DNA of 64,000 nucleotides, from NCBI RefSeq assembly GCF_003711265.1, contig NZ_CP024634.1:2768686-2832685 (forward strand), given 5' to 3'. The stretch's first letter is position 1. Every line of letters starts with the position of its first letter. A program made the position numbers and the translations under genes. The notes under the pieces were generated by a model. The model searched no databases. It worked only from the letters and a program-made list of their open reading frames with translations, and was not told the origin of the DNA. This document shows positions 6,731-16,400 of this stretch, one piece after another. Source of the stretch: Bathymodiolus thermophilus thioautotrophic gill symbiont (GTDB lineage: Bacteria > Pseudomonadota > Gammaproteobacteria > PS1 > Pseudothioglobaceae).

Positions 6731-7060
6731 ATGACAACAAGAACTTTATTATTGGCCTTTGTATTAACAATTAGCAACTACAGCATTGCAAATATAATCA
6801 AAGACCAGATAGCAGTTAAATTTTCACCCACCAAGCTCTCCATGTCAGATCGATTAGATCTCATAAAAGAAAGTTTAGTGGTGCTCAACTTTGATTTACC
6901 TGAACCACTTAAATTGGATTATGTTAATTATCATAATCCACAATATGATATTATTATTACCATGAATCAACCTTTAAACGCTCAAGAAGCTGCCGCTGAA
7001 TTAACTAATGAGCCTTATATTGATTATGCAAAAGCAGTTGGCCCGATTATGGTTTATTAA
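6731..7060 (+). CDS. Small secreted protein resembling a subtilase propeptide
   Basis: The 109-residue product has a signal peptide with likely cleavage after SIA (about residue 21). The mature part (IAVKFSPTKLSMSDRLDLI, then YDIIITMNQPLNAQEAAAEL, then NEPYIDYAKAVGPI) follows the layout of inhibitor-I9/fervidolysin-like propeptides: an opening VKF strand, paired helices, and a closing 'EPYVDYAEP'-type strand. It stands alone without a protease domain, so it could be a periplasmic protease inhibitor or chaperone. It starts one base after the lipoprotein gene. Family assignment is by pattern only. Confidence 0.5.
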   Translation: MTTRTLLLAFVLTISNYSIANIIKDQIAVKFSPTKLSMSDRLDLIKESLVVLNFDLPEPLKLDYVNYHNPQYDIIITMNQPLNAQEAAAELTNEPYIDYAKAVGPIMVY

Positions 7061-7140
7061 GATAAAGTGAGAGATAAGAAATAGAGATAGTCTTGATTTC
7101 ACACCATAAGCACAACACTCGTTAGTCGGCTAAAAGAGCA

Positions 7141-7270
7141 TATTGGTAACTTTTTTTAAACCTTGTCCTGAACAATAGAGAAGGAGCGGTTACAAACCGC
7201 TCTCCACAGTTGGATTTAAAAAATTTCCAAGTGAGTGTTGATGATTATTCATATTTATGCAAAGGTCTTA
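7141..7270. repeat. Family-1 palindromic element, left-truncated copy
   Basis: The right part matches other copies (GATGATTATTCATATTTATGCAAAGGTCT end), but the left arm is cut. The centre carries GGAGCGGTTACAAACCGCTC, a second hairpin variant shared with the copy at 48163-48326. The element lies directly upstream of gshB. Confidence 0.8.
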
Positions 7271-7297
7271 ATAAAAAGCTCTTGTATAATCATTGCC

Positions 7298-8248
7298 ATG
7301 AAAATTGCCATACTCATGGATGATATTGCCAATATTAATCCAAAAAAAGATTCTTCACTAGCAATGATGTTGGAGGCTGTGCGTCGTGGTTGGGAAGTTT
7401 GGACATTTGACACCACGGATTTATTTGCAGACAAAAGTGGGGTTTATGCGAACACTTCACAAACTACTGTCATTGATAATCTTGAACATTGGTTTGAAAA
7501 ACAGCCTAGTCAAACGAGGTTACTCGGTGATTTTGATGTGATTTTGATGCGTAAAGACCCGCCATTTGATATGAATTACATTTATGCCACCTACTTTTTA
7601 GAGCAGGCAGAAAAACAAGGGGTGTTGGTTGTTAATAAGCCGCAATCTTTACGCGATGCCAACGAAAAATTATTTGCCCTTAATTTCCCACACTGTATGC
7701 CAAAAACACTGGTTAGTAGCAATAAAACGCAAATTAACGCTTTTATTAATGAACAAAAAACAGCGGTGGTTAAGCCATTAGATGGCATGGGTGGACACGA
7801 TATTTTTAAATTTAAAGCAGGTGATGACAAAATAAATACAACCTTAAAGCGTCTAACAGATAACGGCAAACAGCCTATTATGGTACAAGAATTTTTATCT
7901 GATATTGTCAAAGGTGACAAACGCATTTTACTCATTAATGGCAAACCGATTGATTATTGCCTAGCCCGCATTCCTGCTAAAGGCAATTTCAAAGGCAACC
8001 TTGCCGCAGGTGCCACAGGCATCGGTCAACCACTCAACAAACGCGACTATTATTTATGCACGCAAATCGCACCCACGCTGAAAGCCAAAGGGCTGATGTT
8101 TGTTGGATTGGATGTCATTGGCGACTATATTACTGAAATCAATGTGACTAGCCCGACTTGCATTCGTGAGCTTGACACGCAATTTAATCTGAATATCGCT
8201 GGCGTGTTGTTTGATGCAATTGAACAAAAACTCAAACTTCAAAAATAA
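7298..8248 (+). CDS. gshB: Glutathione synthetase
   Basis: Joins gamma-glutamylcysteine and glycine with ATP to form glutathione in the cytoplasm. The 316-residue product opens MKIAILMDDIANINPKKDSS, the typical start of proteobacterial GshB, with RKDPPFD at 85-91 and the ATP-grasp loop KPLDGMGGHDIF at 159-170. Upstream in-frame ATGs come from the repeat element and are ignored; I take the ATG at 7298. There is no good ribosome site before it. TATAAT at 7285-7290 lies only eight bases upstream, which hints at a very short or absent leader. It converges with crcB, with 12 bases between their ends. Confidence 0.95.
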   Translation: MKIAILMDDIANINPKKDSSLAMMLEAVRRGWEVWTFDTTDLFADKSGVYANTSQTTVIDNLEHWFEKQPSQTRLLGDFDVILMRKDPPFDMNYIYATYFLEQAEKQGVLVVNKPQSLRDANEKLFALNFPHCMPKTLVSSNKTQINAFINEQKTAVVKPLDGMGGHDIFKFKAGDDKINTTLKRLTDNGKQPIMVQEFLSDIVKGDKRILLINGKPIDYCLARIPAKGNFKGNLAAGATGIGQPLNKRDYYLCTQIAPTLKAKGLMFVGLDVIGDYITEINVTSPTCIRELDTQFNLNIAGVLFDAIEQKLKLQK

Positions 8249-8260
8249 CCGCTTAATTGC

Positions 8261-8635
8261 CTATCGAGTCAACACAATGCCAAAACTTGCCGCTGATAAT
8301 GACAAAAACACATTCAGCAAAAGATTAAGTCCAGCTTGCCCATAATGCCCATGACTCATCATCTCAACTGACTCCAAAGACAAGGTTGACATTGTGGTCA
8401 AAGAGCCCGTCATGCCCACTATTAATAACACACGATACACCTCATTCAACTCAGCTTTTAAGATAACTCCCACCAGCACACCCGCCAAAAATGAGCCAAC
8501 AACATTTGCACTCAATGTGCCATAAGGAAAAGCCGAGCCAAAAATACCGTTCATTAATAGCGTTAAATAATAACGCACACTTGCGCCAATCGTTGCACCA
8601 ATGCCAATTGCCAATACAGTTGGAAAAAAAGTCAC
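8261..8635 (-). CDS. crcB: Fluoride ion channel CrcB
   Basis: This 124-residue membrane protein exports fluoride as a dual-topology dimer. Four hydrophobic segments are visible. The conserved GIGATIGASVRYY, GTLSANVVGSFLAG and GMTGSLTTMSTLS blocks match Fluc channels, the last including the phenylalanine-box/TTxST region. The length is normal. Its start overlaps the rarA stop by four bases (ATGA), so it is translated with rarA. No fluoride riboswitch is apparent upstream, as expected for an internal operon gene. Confidence 0.92.
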   Translation of the reverse strand: MTFFPTVLAIGIGATIGASVRYYLTLLMNGIFGSAFPYGTLSANVVGSFLAGVLVGVILKAELNEVYRVLLIVGMTGSLTTMSTLSLESVEMMSHGHYGQAGLNLLLNVFLSLSAASFGIVLTR

Positions 8636-9876
8636 TCTACACCTCTAAGTTGTTGCAATTTTCCTCTAATTTTAATCTCCAACCCTCTATCAACAGGCTG
8701 ATAATAAACTTGCTCACCCAAATCCTCAGGAAAATAAGTTTGCCCCTTAGCAATTCCGCCCACCTCATCGTGGGCATAACGATAATTCTCCCCATAACCC
8801 AGTGCATTCATCAAATCCGTTGGTGCATTGCACAAATGCTTAGGCACTGACAAATCTCCGGTCTCTTTTGCCTCACTCATTGCCTGATTAAACGCCTTGT
8901 AAACCGCATTAGATTTAGGCGCAACAGCGCAATACACCGCTGCCTGAGCAATTGCTCTATTACCTTCTTTGGCGCCTACTCGTTCATACACATTCCACGC
9001 ATTTAAAGTGATTTCCAACGCCCTAGGATCCGCATTACCAATGTCTTCTGAGGCAATAGCCAGCAATCGTCTAGCAATGGTTTTCGCATCACAACCTGCC
9101 ACCAACATCCTTGCCATCCAATACAAAGCCCCATCAGGAGACGAGCCACGCACCGACTTATGAAAAGCTGATAATTGCTGATAAAAAACATCTCCACCTT
9201 TGTCAAAAACGCTGATTTTTTCTTGCAACAACTGCCCCACCGACGCCACATCCAACTTGTCCAACTTAGCCAGCGCAATTTGCTCAACAACATTGATCAG
9301 CCGCCGTGCATCTCCACCGCTTGCATTCACAATACAGTGCTGCGCATCTTCATCCATCAAAGTCAAATTTTCATGCGCCAAAGCCCGTTGTAATATCTGC
9401 ATCAACTCAGTCACATTCAACGGCTCAAGCACATGTACACTCAACCGTGAAAGCAACGCACGATTCAACTCAAACGATGGATTCTCAGTTGTCGCCCCAA
9501 TCAGCGTAATCAGTCCAGATTCAATATGTGGCAAAAATCCATCCTGCTGCGCCTTATTAAACCGATGAATCTCATCCACAAACAACACCGTTTGCTGCCC
9601 AATATTTTGAAATTTCTTAGCATTTTCCACCACCACCCTAAGCTCTTTCACTCCATCCAATACTGCACTCATTTGCGCAAAATGCCCCTCAACCTGCCGA
9701 CATATAATCCTTGCCAAAGTCGTTTTCCCCGTACCAGACGGCCCCCACAAAATCATCGAATGCAAGCGCTTATTATCAATTGCCTGCCTCAACGGATGCG
9801 CACCACTCAACAAATGTGACTGCCCAAAGAACGCCTCTAAAGTTTGTGGTCTTAAATTTTCAGCTAAAGGTTGCAT
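8632..9876 (-). CDS. rarA: Replication-associated recombination factor RarA (MgsA)
   Basis: This AAA+ ATPase of 414 residues acts at stalled replication forks. Walker A is GPSGTGKT (45-52), Walker B ends in DE at 101-102 (LFVDEIHRF), and sensor 1 lies in LIGATTENPSF, followed by the arginine finger region LLSRLSVHVLEPL. The C-terminal MgsA helical domain includes SDPDGALYWMARML-like residues and YRYAHDEVGGIAKGQ. Length is close to other bacterial RarA proteins. A promoter with TTACAT-17-TATAAT lies upstream (9931-9959). crcB follows with a four-base overlap. Confidence 0.95.
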   Translation of the reverse strand: MQPLAENLRPQTLEAFFGQSHLLSGAHPLRQAIDNKRLHSMILWGPSGTGKTTLARIICRQVEGHFAQMSAVLDGVKELRVVVENAKKFQNIGQQTVLFVDEIHRFNKAQQDGFLPHIESGLITLIGATTENPSFELNRALLSRLSVHVLEPLNVTELMQILQRALAHENLTLMDEDAQHCIVNASGGDARRLINVVEQIALAKLDKLDVASVGQLLQEKISVFDKGGDVFYQQLSAFHKSVRGSSPDGALYWMARMLVAGCDAKTIARRLLAIASEDIGNADPRALEITLNAWNVYERVGAKEGNRAIAQAAVYCAVAPKSNAVYKAFNQAMSEAKETGDLSVPKHLCNAPTDLMNALGYGENYRYAHDEVGGIAKGQTYFPEDLGEQVYYQPVDRGLEIKIRGKLQQLRGVE

Positions 9877-9930
9877 AATTTATCCATTGAATTAACCCTG
9901 TATTTATTAAATGCAGGTTTGTTTTCTGTT

Positions 9931-9959
9931 ATTATAATCGCCAAGTTGAAATTATGTAA
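9931..9959 (-). promoter_or_regulatory. Probable rarA promoter
   Basis: On the minus strand, TTACAT (9959-9954) and TATAAT (9936-9931) are separated by 17 bases, placing transcription start near 9924, about 48 bases before the rarA ATG. The -10 matches consensus exactly and the -35 four of six. Confidence 0.5.
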
Positions 9960-10107
9960 ATTGATGTTTATTTGCTTGCACAATATTCAATATTTTAGAT
10001 TGATAAAATGGTGCAAATGTAACGCTCTTGCATGGTTTTATTTCAACAGGAGCAATAAGTTCGTTGTCCGTATACAAAAAAATTAATTTAAGGAAAAAAT
10101 AAATAAT

Positions 10108-10268
10108 GAGGCCTTTGCATAAATATGAATGATTAGCAAAATTCAATTTTTGCCCACTTGGTGATTTTCTTAAACCTTGTCCTAGCAGGGCTAAGGCTGG
10201 GTTTAAAAAATTACCAAGTGGGTGAAAAGTGGATTCTTGATGATTATTCATATTTATACAAAGGTCTC
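10108..10268. repeat. Family-1 palindromic element, full copy
   Basis: The element is 161 bases, with ends GAGGCCTTTGCATAAATAT and its inverted partner ATATTTATACAAAGGTCTC. The arms stay complementary for about 75 bases, including CCCACTTGGT/ACCAAGTGGG. It is flanked by the 5-base duplication ATAAT (10103-10107 and 10269-10273), showing that it moved as a discrete unit. The right duplication overlaps the start codon of the VOC gene. Confidence 0.9.
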
Positions 10269-10271
10269 ATA

Positions 10272-10646
10272 ATGATAAAAATTTCAATAAGCATTGATGT
10301 TTCAAACTTAAAAGAAGCAGAAAAGTTTTATGTAGAAGCACTCGGCTGTAAAAAAGTTCGCAACCAAGGTTCTGACATGGTAGTTCTTTCTGTAGAAAAT
10401 TCTGATATATATCTACAAGAAAAAGAGCCCGGATCAAGCCCCCTAAAATCAAGTGATGTTGTCCGTGATTACGGGCGTCATTGGACACCCATTCATTTAG
10501 ATTTTCTCTGTGAGAATGTCGATGAACTGGTATCGAAAATAGTAACATTAGGAGGGGTGCACGAAGGAGGAGATAGCGGCGACTGGGGCTCTATTGCTTA
10601 TTGTTCAGACCCCTTTGGCAATGGTTTTTGTGTAATTAACGAATAA
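10272..10646 (+). CDS. VOC-fold (glyoxalase/bleomycin-resistance superfamily) protein
   Basis: The 124-residue protein has two beta-alpha-beta-beta-beta modules: ISISIDVSNLKEAEKFYVEAL at the start and PIHLDFLCENVDELVSKI in the second half, ending SIAYCSDPFGNGFCVINE, the usual VOC closing strand. Candidate metal ligands are His in PIHLDF and the acid at the C-terminal strand, but the set looks incomplete, so a binding rather than catalytic role is possible. The start codon coincides with the target duplication of the repeat, whose end supplies AAAGG at 10260-10264 as the likely ribosome site. Confidence 0.85.
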   Translation: MIKISISIDVSNLKEAEKFYVEALGCKKVRNQGSDMVVLSVENSDIYLQEKEPGSSPLKSSDVVRDYGRHWTPIHLDFLCENVDELVSKIVTLGGVHEGGDSGDWGSIAYCSDPFGNGFCVINE

Positions 10647-10783
10647 TGTAATCTTGAAAAAACTCTTAAAATTTCTTGTTGTAAGCCCTAACAAGTATTT
10701 GAGCTGTTCTTTTATCAACATTCCTACTAGATACCGCTTTCACCCATCAGCCACAAAACGATTTGTATTTTAAATATCTTTTA

Positions 10784-10944
10784 GAGGTCTTTGCATAAAT
10801 ATGGGTGATTAGCAAAATTCAATTTTTGTCCAATTGGTAATTTTCTTAAATCTTGTCCTAGCAGGGCTAAGGCTAAGTTTAAAAAATTACCAAGTGGGTG
10901 AAAAGTGGATTGTTGATGATTATTTATATTTATGCAAAGGTCTC
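10784..10944. repeat. Family-1 palindromic element, full copy
   Basis: 161 bases with GAGGTCTTTGCATAAATAT and ATATTTATGCAAAGGTCTC ends, in the same orientation as the copy at 10108. No matching flanking duplication is visible. Between the two copies (10647-10783) lies AT-rich DNA with no gene; its minus strand encodes a short fragment, SSRNVDKRTAQILVRAYNKK, that I cannot assign. Confidence 0.9.
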
Positions 10945-11141
10945 AATTTAAGTAAAAAAAATATTTTTCCCTATGGTTACCAGTTTTTCATTAAAGTAAA
11001 TTCCATGCCTTGCCCTTGCTCATAATTTGTTAATTTTTAATGCGCCCTTGGTTACTTCAATGTGTAAAGCAATATAGCGTGAAAAATCCAAAAAAATAAG
11101 TTATAATTTAACTTTCAATTACAACAAAGGCCTCAAGGAAA

Positions 11142-11648
11142 ATGAAAAAGATAGGAAAAATAAATGCTTTAATATTAACTGGAATGTTATCAATGCCAAT
11201 ATACGCTGAGGAAATAATAGCTGAAGCTGGAAAAATAACAATTGAAGCTGGCATAGGTGTTAATTACGGTGGCTTAATTGGTGTAACCGCCAGTAAGCCA
11301 ATAAATGCAAAAATAGAATTGTTTGCTGGACTGGGCATCTCAGGTAATAAAACTGGATACACTGTCGGTGGTAGATATTATATTGATGATTCTATTCGTC
11401 TCATTGCAAATTATGGCACTAACGCCCTCATTGAAACTGAAAAATTCTATCGGGAGACTGATTATGAAATTTTTGAAGGATTAAATTTTGGCGTGGGCTA
11501 TCTTGTCAACAATAGATGGTCAATTGATTTAATGTATATTGATGCATCAAAAGCAGACGATAGAATAGAGGAGTTAAAAAGAGAAGGCTATGTTCTCTCT
11601 GGACAATCTTCTGGAAAAGTCAAGCTGTCTTTGGGGTATCGCTGGTAA
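11142..11648 (+). CDS. Small outer-membrane beta-barrel protein
   Basis: The 168-residue product has a signal peptide ending at PIYA (about residue 22). The remainder alternates short amphipathic strands, such as KITIEAGIGVNYGGLIGVT, KIELFAGLGISGN and YTVGGRYYIDDSIRLIANYG, and finishes LSLGYRW with the C-terminal aromatic typical of outer-membrane proteins. The size suggests an eight-stranded barrel of the OmpW/OmpA-like sort. Function unknown. It is a single-gene unit closed by a strong terminator at 11697-11731. Confidence 0.75.
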   Translation: MKKIGKINALILTGMLSMPIYAEEIIAEAGKITIEAGIGVNYGGLIGVTASKPINAKIELFAGLGISGNKTGYTVGGRYYIDDSIRLIANYGTNALIETEKFYRETDYEIFEGLNFGVGYLVNNRWSIDLMYIDASKADDRIEELKREGYVLSGQSSGKVKLSLGYRW

Positions 11649-11696
11649 CAACTTCCCTCTAATTTAAATATAAGTTGTAAACATAACAACGATTCT

Positions 11697-11731
11697 GTCG
11701 CTCCGAATGCAATTGGAGCGACATTTTTTTA
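11697..11731 (+). terminator. Rho-independent terminator
   Basis: GTCGCTCC and GGAGCGAC form an eight-base stem with a ten-base loop, followed by A and a run of seven T. It ends the outer-membrane protein gene. Confidence 0.9.
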
Positions 11732-12101
11732 AATTATTGTCAGTAAATTTTACTATTAATCTAGTCCTTTAAAAAGCACTTGTTCAAATGAAATTTTAGC
11801 CAATGGTGGATTAGAGCGTAGAACAAAGTTTTTTATTGAAAACTTAAAGGTACAGCATCTAAATTGCTAGGCTGGCAATATGCTTTTAATAGCGAACTGT
11901 GTTAAATAGTAGTCTACACGAGGTTTTATAAGCATACCAAACAAAGGGGTTTGTATAAATGTTAGGCTATAAAGTTGAATAAATTTATTTCTTGCTTTTA
12001 TGCATTTCAATGGCGACAACTAACCTGAGATTCCGCTAGATACACTTTTTTTTTATACCAAGATAATTAGATATGTCATAAAGATAAAACCAAACAAAAA
12101 A
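11732..12101. other. Intergenic stretch with nothing recognised
   Basis: These 370 AT-rich bases lie between the terminator and the end of the SQR gene. I see no open frame of note, no RNA gene and no clear repeat copy; some phrases suggest decayed coding sequence but none can be assigned. Confidence 0.5.
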
Positions 12102-13388
12102 CTATTTTTTCTTCAAGCGCTCAATGCCCAATATTTTAAAAATGTATTTTTGATACGCAGGCTCTGGGTTGCCTGTTTTCATATTGCGGATGAAAAATTT
12201 CTCAAAGGCAATTTTTGCCAAATGCATCATTTTGCCTTTCTTTGCCCAAGTTACATTTCTTGGTGGAATTTGTGGCATGGCGATAAATGCCGCACCTGTA
12301 TCACCCATATCGGCAATACAAACTGCATTCCAAGTTGGAATATTTGATGGGGCTTTGCCGTTGATCATGTCTTCAATATTATGCACAACTGCGGTTACCA
12401 TAGATTCAATCATATAACCTGTTTTAGGTGTGCCACACATGACAGGTGTTACTTCAACAGGGGGAATAGCGATATTCACGCCGACTGAGAAAATATTGTC
12501 TTTAACGGGGGATTGTTGATAGTCGTTTACCATGACAAAGCCACGAGGATTAACGAAACCAGCGTCGACATTCGCCAAATTTGCAACTGTGTCAACTCCC
12601 TTAAAGGCTGGTAATAACATAGTGTGCTTACTGGCGATTTCAATCGTTTTCAGTGCCTCGCCATTCTCATCACATTCACTAACAATCACCTTGTCTGCTT
12701 CAACTTTGTCAACTTTAGAATTGGTATGCCATTTAATGTGACGATGTCTAAATTCAGATTCTAACAACCCTCTGGAATCACCAACACCACCCAGACCTAA
12801 ATGTCCGATATAAGGCTCAGGGGTAACAAAAGTTATGGGACATTTGTCACGAATACCGCGTTTTTTCAAATCAGTATCCATAATTGTGGCAAATTCATAA
12901 GCGGGACCAAAGCAAGAGGCGCCTTGTGCAGCACCTACAACGATTGGGCCACCGCCATTGGCACAGAAATCTTCCCATTCTTGACGGGCAATTTCGGCGT
13001 GTGCCGTGGTGCAGATAGAAACGCTATGTTCCTCTGGCCCTAAACCTTCAATTTCGTCAAATGCTAATTTGGGGCCAGTGGCCAAAACTAAATAATCATA
13101 GTCAACCACTTTGTCGCCGACCATAACTTGGTTTTCGTTTGGCTTAATTTCAGTTGCTTCACCAATAATTAAGTTGATTTCTTTGCGTTTTAATCTAGGT
13201 TCAAGCTCAATACTAATATCATCCTCAGAGCGCCAGCCAACTGCTAACCATGGATTTGAGGGGATAAAATTAAAATTTGGGTTATTCGAAATAACCGTTA
13301 TTTTATGATTCTTGCCCAATGTTTTCTTTATATCGTAAGCAAACGGCAGTCCACCTGTACTTGCACCAATTACAACAACATGTGCCAT
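12102..13388 (-). CDS. sqr: Sulfide:quinone oxidoreductase
   Basis: This flavoprotein of 428 residues oxidises sulfide and passes electrons to the membrane quinone pool. The FAD-binding fold starts VVVIGASTGGLPFA (4-17). The three redox cysteines expected in SQR are present: C126 (SICTTAH), C159 (GASCFGP) and C318 (VMCGTPKTGYM). This triad separates it from type-II NADH dehydrogenases. The C-terminal, basic amphipathic region should attach it to the membrane. The length fits SQR. It is a single gene, with repeats on its upstream side. It is the main metabolic clue to a sulfur-oxidising lifestyle. The SQR subtype is not determined. Confidence 0.92.
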   Translation of the reverse strand: MAHVVVIGASTGGLPFAYDIKKTLGKNHKITVISNNPNFNFIPSNPWLAVGWRSEDDISIELEPRLKRKEINLIIGEATEIKPNENQVMVGDKVVDYDYLVLATGPKLAFDEIEGLGPEEHSVSICTTAHAEIARQEWEDFCANGGGPIVVGAAQGASCFGPAYEFATIMDTDLKKRGIRDKCPITFVTPEPYIGHLGLGGVGDSRGLLESEFRHRHIKWHTNSKVDKVEADKVIVSECDENGEALKTIEIASKHTMLLPAFKGVDTVANLANVDAGFVNPRGFVMVNDYQQSPVKDNIFSVGVNIAIPPVEVTPVMCGTPKTGYMIESMVTAVVHNIEDMINGKAPSNIPTWNAVCIADMGDTGAAFIAMPQIPPRNVTWAKKGKMMHLAKIAFEKFFIRNMKTGNPEPAYQKYIFKILGIERLKKK

Positions 13389-13478
13389 ATTTCCCTCAAC
13401 TATTTTATAAAAGTTTTGGTATTATTGAGTGTGTTGCCTTTGTTGTCAAGTTTATAAGAATATCATTATATTTTAATA

Positions 13479-13777
13479 AAGGCTCTTACATAAATATATG
13501 AATGATTAAAAAAATTCAATTTTTTACCAGATTGATGATTTTATTAAAACTCACCCCAAGACCCCACATTAAACATGAATATCAAATGAAGGGCAAGTTT
13601 TATTTAGTTGTAATTTTTTATAAAGCCTATATCTAGCAGAACTAAGATTAGGATGTTCGTTAATATTTATATCTAATGCAGAGGCTTTTCTGGCGGGATT
13701 AAGACTGGGTTTAAAAAATTGCCAAGTAGATGGAAAGTGGATTTTTGATGATTATTCATATTTTATACAAAGACCTT
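13479..13777. repeat. Family-1 element interrupted by a family-2 element
   Basis: The outer parts match family 1: a start at about 13479 (AAAGGCTCTTACATAAATAT) and an end GGGTTTAAAAAATTGCCAAG ... TTTTATACAAAGACCTTT. Bases from about 13560 to 13688 instead match family 2, found also at 48578-48726 (TTTTATTTAGTTGTAATTTT, AAGCCTATATCTAGCAGAAC, ATATCTAATGCAGAGGCT). This is a nested or recombined element in front of the ATP synthase operon. Confidence 0.75.
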
Positions 13778-13830
13778 TAATTAAATAAAAAACTCAATAA
13801 AATTGCCTTCAATCTTTATTATTTAGGCTG

Positions 13831-13836
13831 TATAAT
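13831..13836 (+). promoter_or_regulatory. Probable -10 box for the ATP synthase operon
   Basis: TATAAT lies 42 bases before the atpI ATG. A weak TTCAAT at 13808-13813 is 17 bases upstream. It follows immediately after the composite repeat. Confidence 0.45.
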
Positions 13837-13878
13837 GCACATTTTTTAATAGGTTTGTAATATTTTGAGGTTTTGGCG

Positions 13879-15304
<1,426 letters not shown>

Positions 15305-15332
15305 GTTATTATTATTTTAAAGGCATAAGACT

Positions 15333-15803
15333 ATGAACATTAATGCAACTTTGTTTGGGCAAATGATCATGTTCGCCATGTTTACATGGTTTTGCATGAA
15401 GTTTGTGTGGCCGCCAATTGTAGCGGCTATGGAAGAGCGTAAAAAGCGCATCGAAAGCGGTTTAATTGCGGCAGAACGAGGATTATCGGAGCACAAAGAA
15501 GCGCAACAAAAAGCGCAAGAAATGCTCAACCAATCCAAAGATCAGGCCTCTGAAATTATTGCCAATGCCACTAAACAAGCGTCCAATATAGTTGAAGACG
15601 CTAAAGGTACTGCCTCTCAAGAAGCGCAGCGTATTAAAACGCAAGCGCAAACAGAAATTGAGCAAGAGTCTCAGCGAGTGCGTAATGAGTTAAAAGACCA
15701 AGTGTCTGGCTTAGTTATGCAGGGTGTGCGTTCCGTTCTAGGAAAAGAAGTAGACGCCAAAGCACACCAAGGCATGCTAGAAAAGTTATCACAAACTTTA
15801 TAG
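15333..15803 (+). CDS. atpF: ATP synthase Fo subunit b
   Basis: The 156-residue subunit has one N-terminal membrane helix (about 4-25, including LFGQMIMFAMFTWFCMKFVW) and a long charged coiled coil that forms the peripheral stalk contacting delta. The length equals the E. coli protein. It lies between atpE and atpH in the standard order. Confidence 0.96.
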   Translation: MNINATLFGQMIMFAMFTWFCMKFVWPPIVAAMEERKKRIESGLIAAERGLSEHKEAQQKAQEMLNQSKDQASEIIANATKQASNIVEDAKGTASQEAQRIKTQAQTEIEQESQRVRNELKDQVSGLVMQGVRSVLGKEVDAKAHQGMLEKLSQTL

Positions 15804-15812
15804 GACTGAGCA

Positions 15813-16364
15813 GTGGAACTAACGACAATCGCCAAACCTTATGCCAACGCAATTTTTGAGATTGCACAGCAAAATAAGTCTTATGCTGACTGGAAAGAAG
15901 TTTTAACAGTGGGTGCATTGGTTGCTGACGATACAACAATGCGTGCATTTGTTGCTTCGCCTAGTTCAAGCAAATCTGACAAAGTTGAAACCATGGTAGC
16001 GGTATTTAAGTCGGCTTTAAATAGAGTGTTGAGCAAGCAAGAATCATCATTTGTTAATTTGTTATTAGAAAATGGCCGTATGGAAATTTTGCCAGCTATT
16101 TTAGAATTGTTCGAAACAATGAGCAATTTGAATGGTGACACCAAAACATTTCATATTGTTAGTGCTTACCAATTAAGCGAAAAAGAAAAAGCGCAAATCG
16201 TTAGCGATTTGTCAAATAAATACAGCACAACGGTCAATATCGATGTTACAGTAGATGAGAATCTAGTTGGTGGCGTGGTGATTAAAGAAGGTGATAAAGT
16301 GATTGATTTGTCAATCCAAGCTCGAATAGGTGAGTTGGGTTCACATCTGTCGGTTACTTATTAA
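15813..16364 (+). CDS. atpH: ATP synthase F1 subunit delta
   Basis: The 183-residue stalk subunit links b to the top of the F1 head. The N-terminal domain begins with the typical TIAKPYANAIFEIAQ, and the C-terminal part contains DENLVGGVVIKEGDKVIDLS, the family signature. The start codon is GTG at 15813, nine bases after atpF; no ATG fits the conserved N-terminus. Confidence 0.96.
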   Translation: MELTTIAKPYANAIFEIAQQNKSYADWKEVLTVGALVADDTTMRAFVASPSSSKSDKVETMVAVFKSALNRVLSKQESSFVNLLLENGRMEILPAILELFETMSNLNGDTKTFHIVSAYQLSEKEKAQIVSDLSNKYSTTVNIDVTVDENLVGGVVIKEGDKVIDLSIQARIGELGSHLSVTY

Positions 16365-16400
16365 TTTAAAAATTTATAATATTATTAAAGAGGAAGAGTT

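Noticed and set aside
7235..7297. N-terminal extension of gshB
   Set aside because: The extra 21 residues come from the repeat element and do not match known GshB starts.
10158..10271. N-terminal extension of the VOC protein
   Set aside because: It lies inside the family-1 repeat; the same residues appear at 10834-10900 without a gene.
10647..10783. Minus-strand peptide fragment that could be a gene remnant
   Set aside because: It is short, interrupted and not assignable to any family.
10834..11025. 63-residue open frame
   Set aside because: It is mostly repeat-element sequence, with no ribosome site and no known relative.
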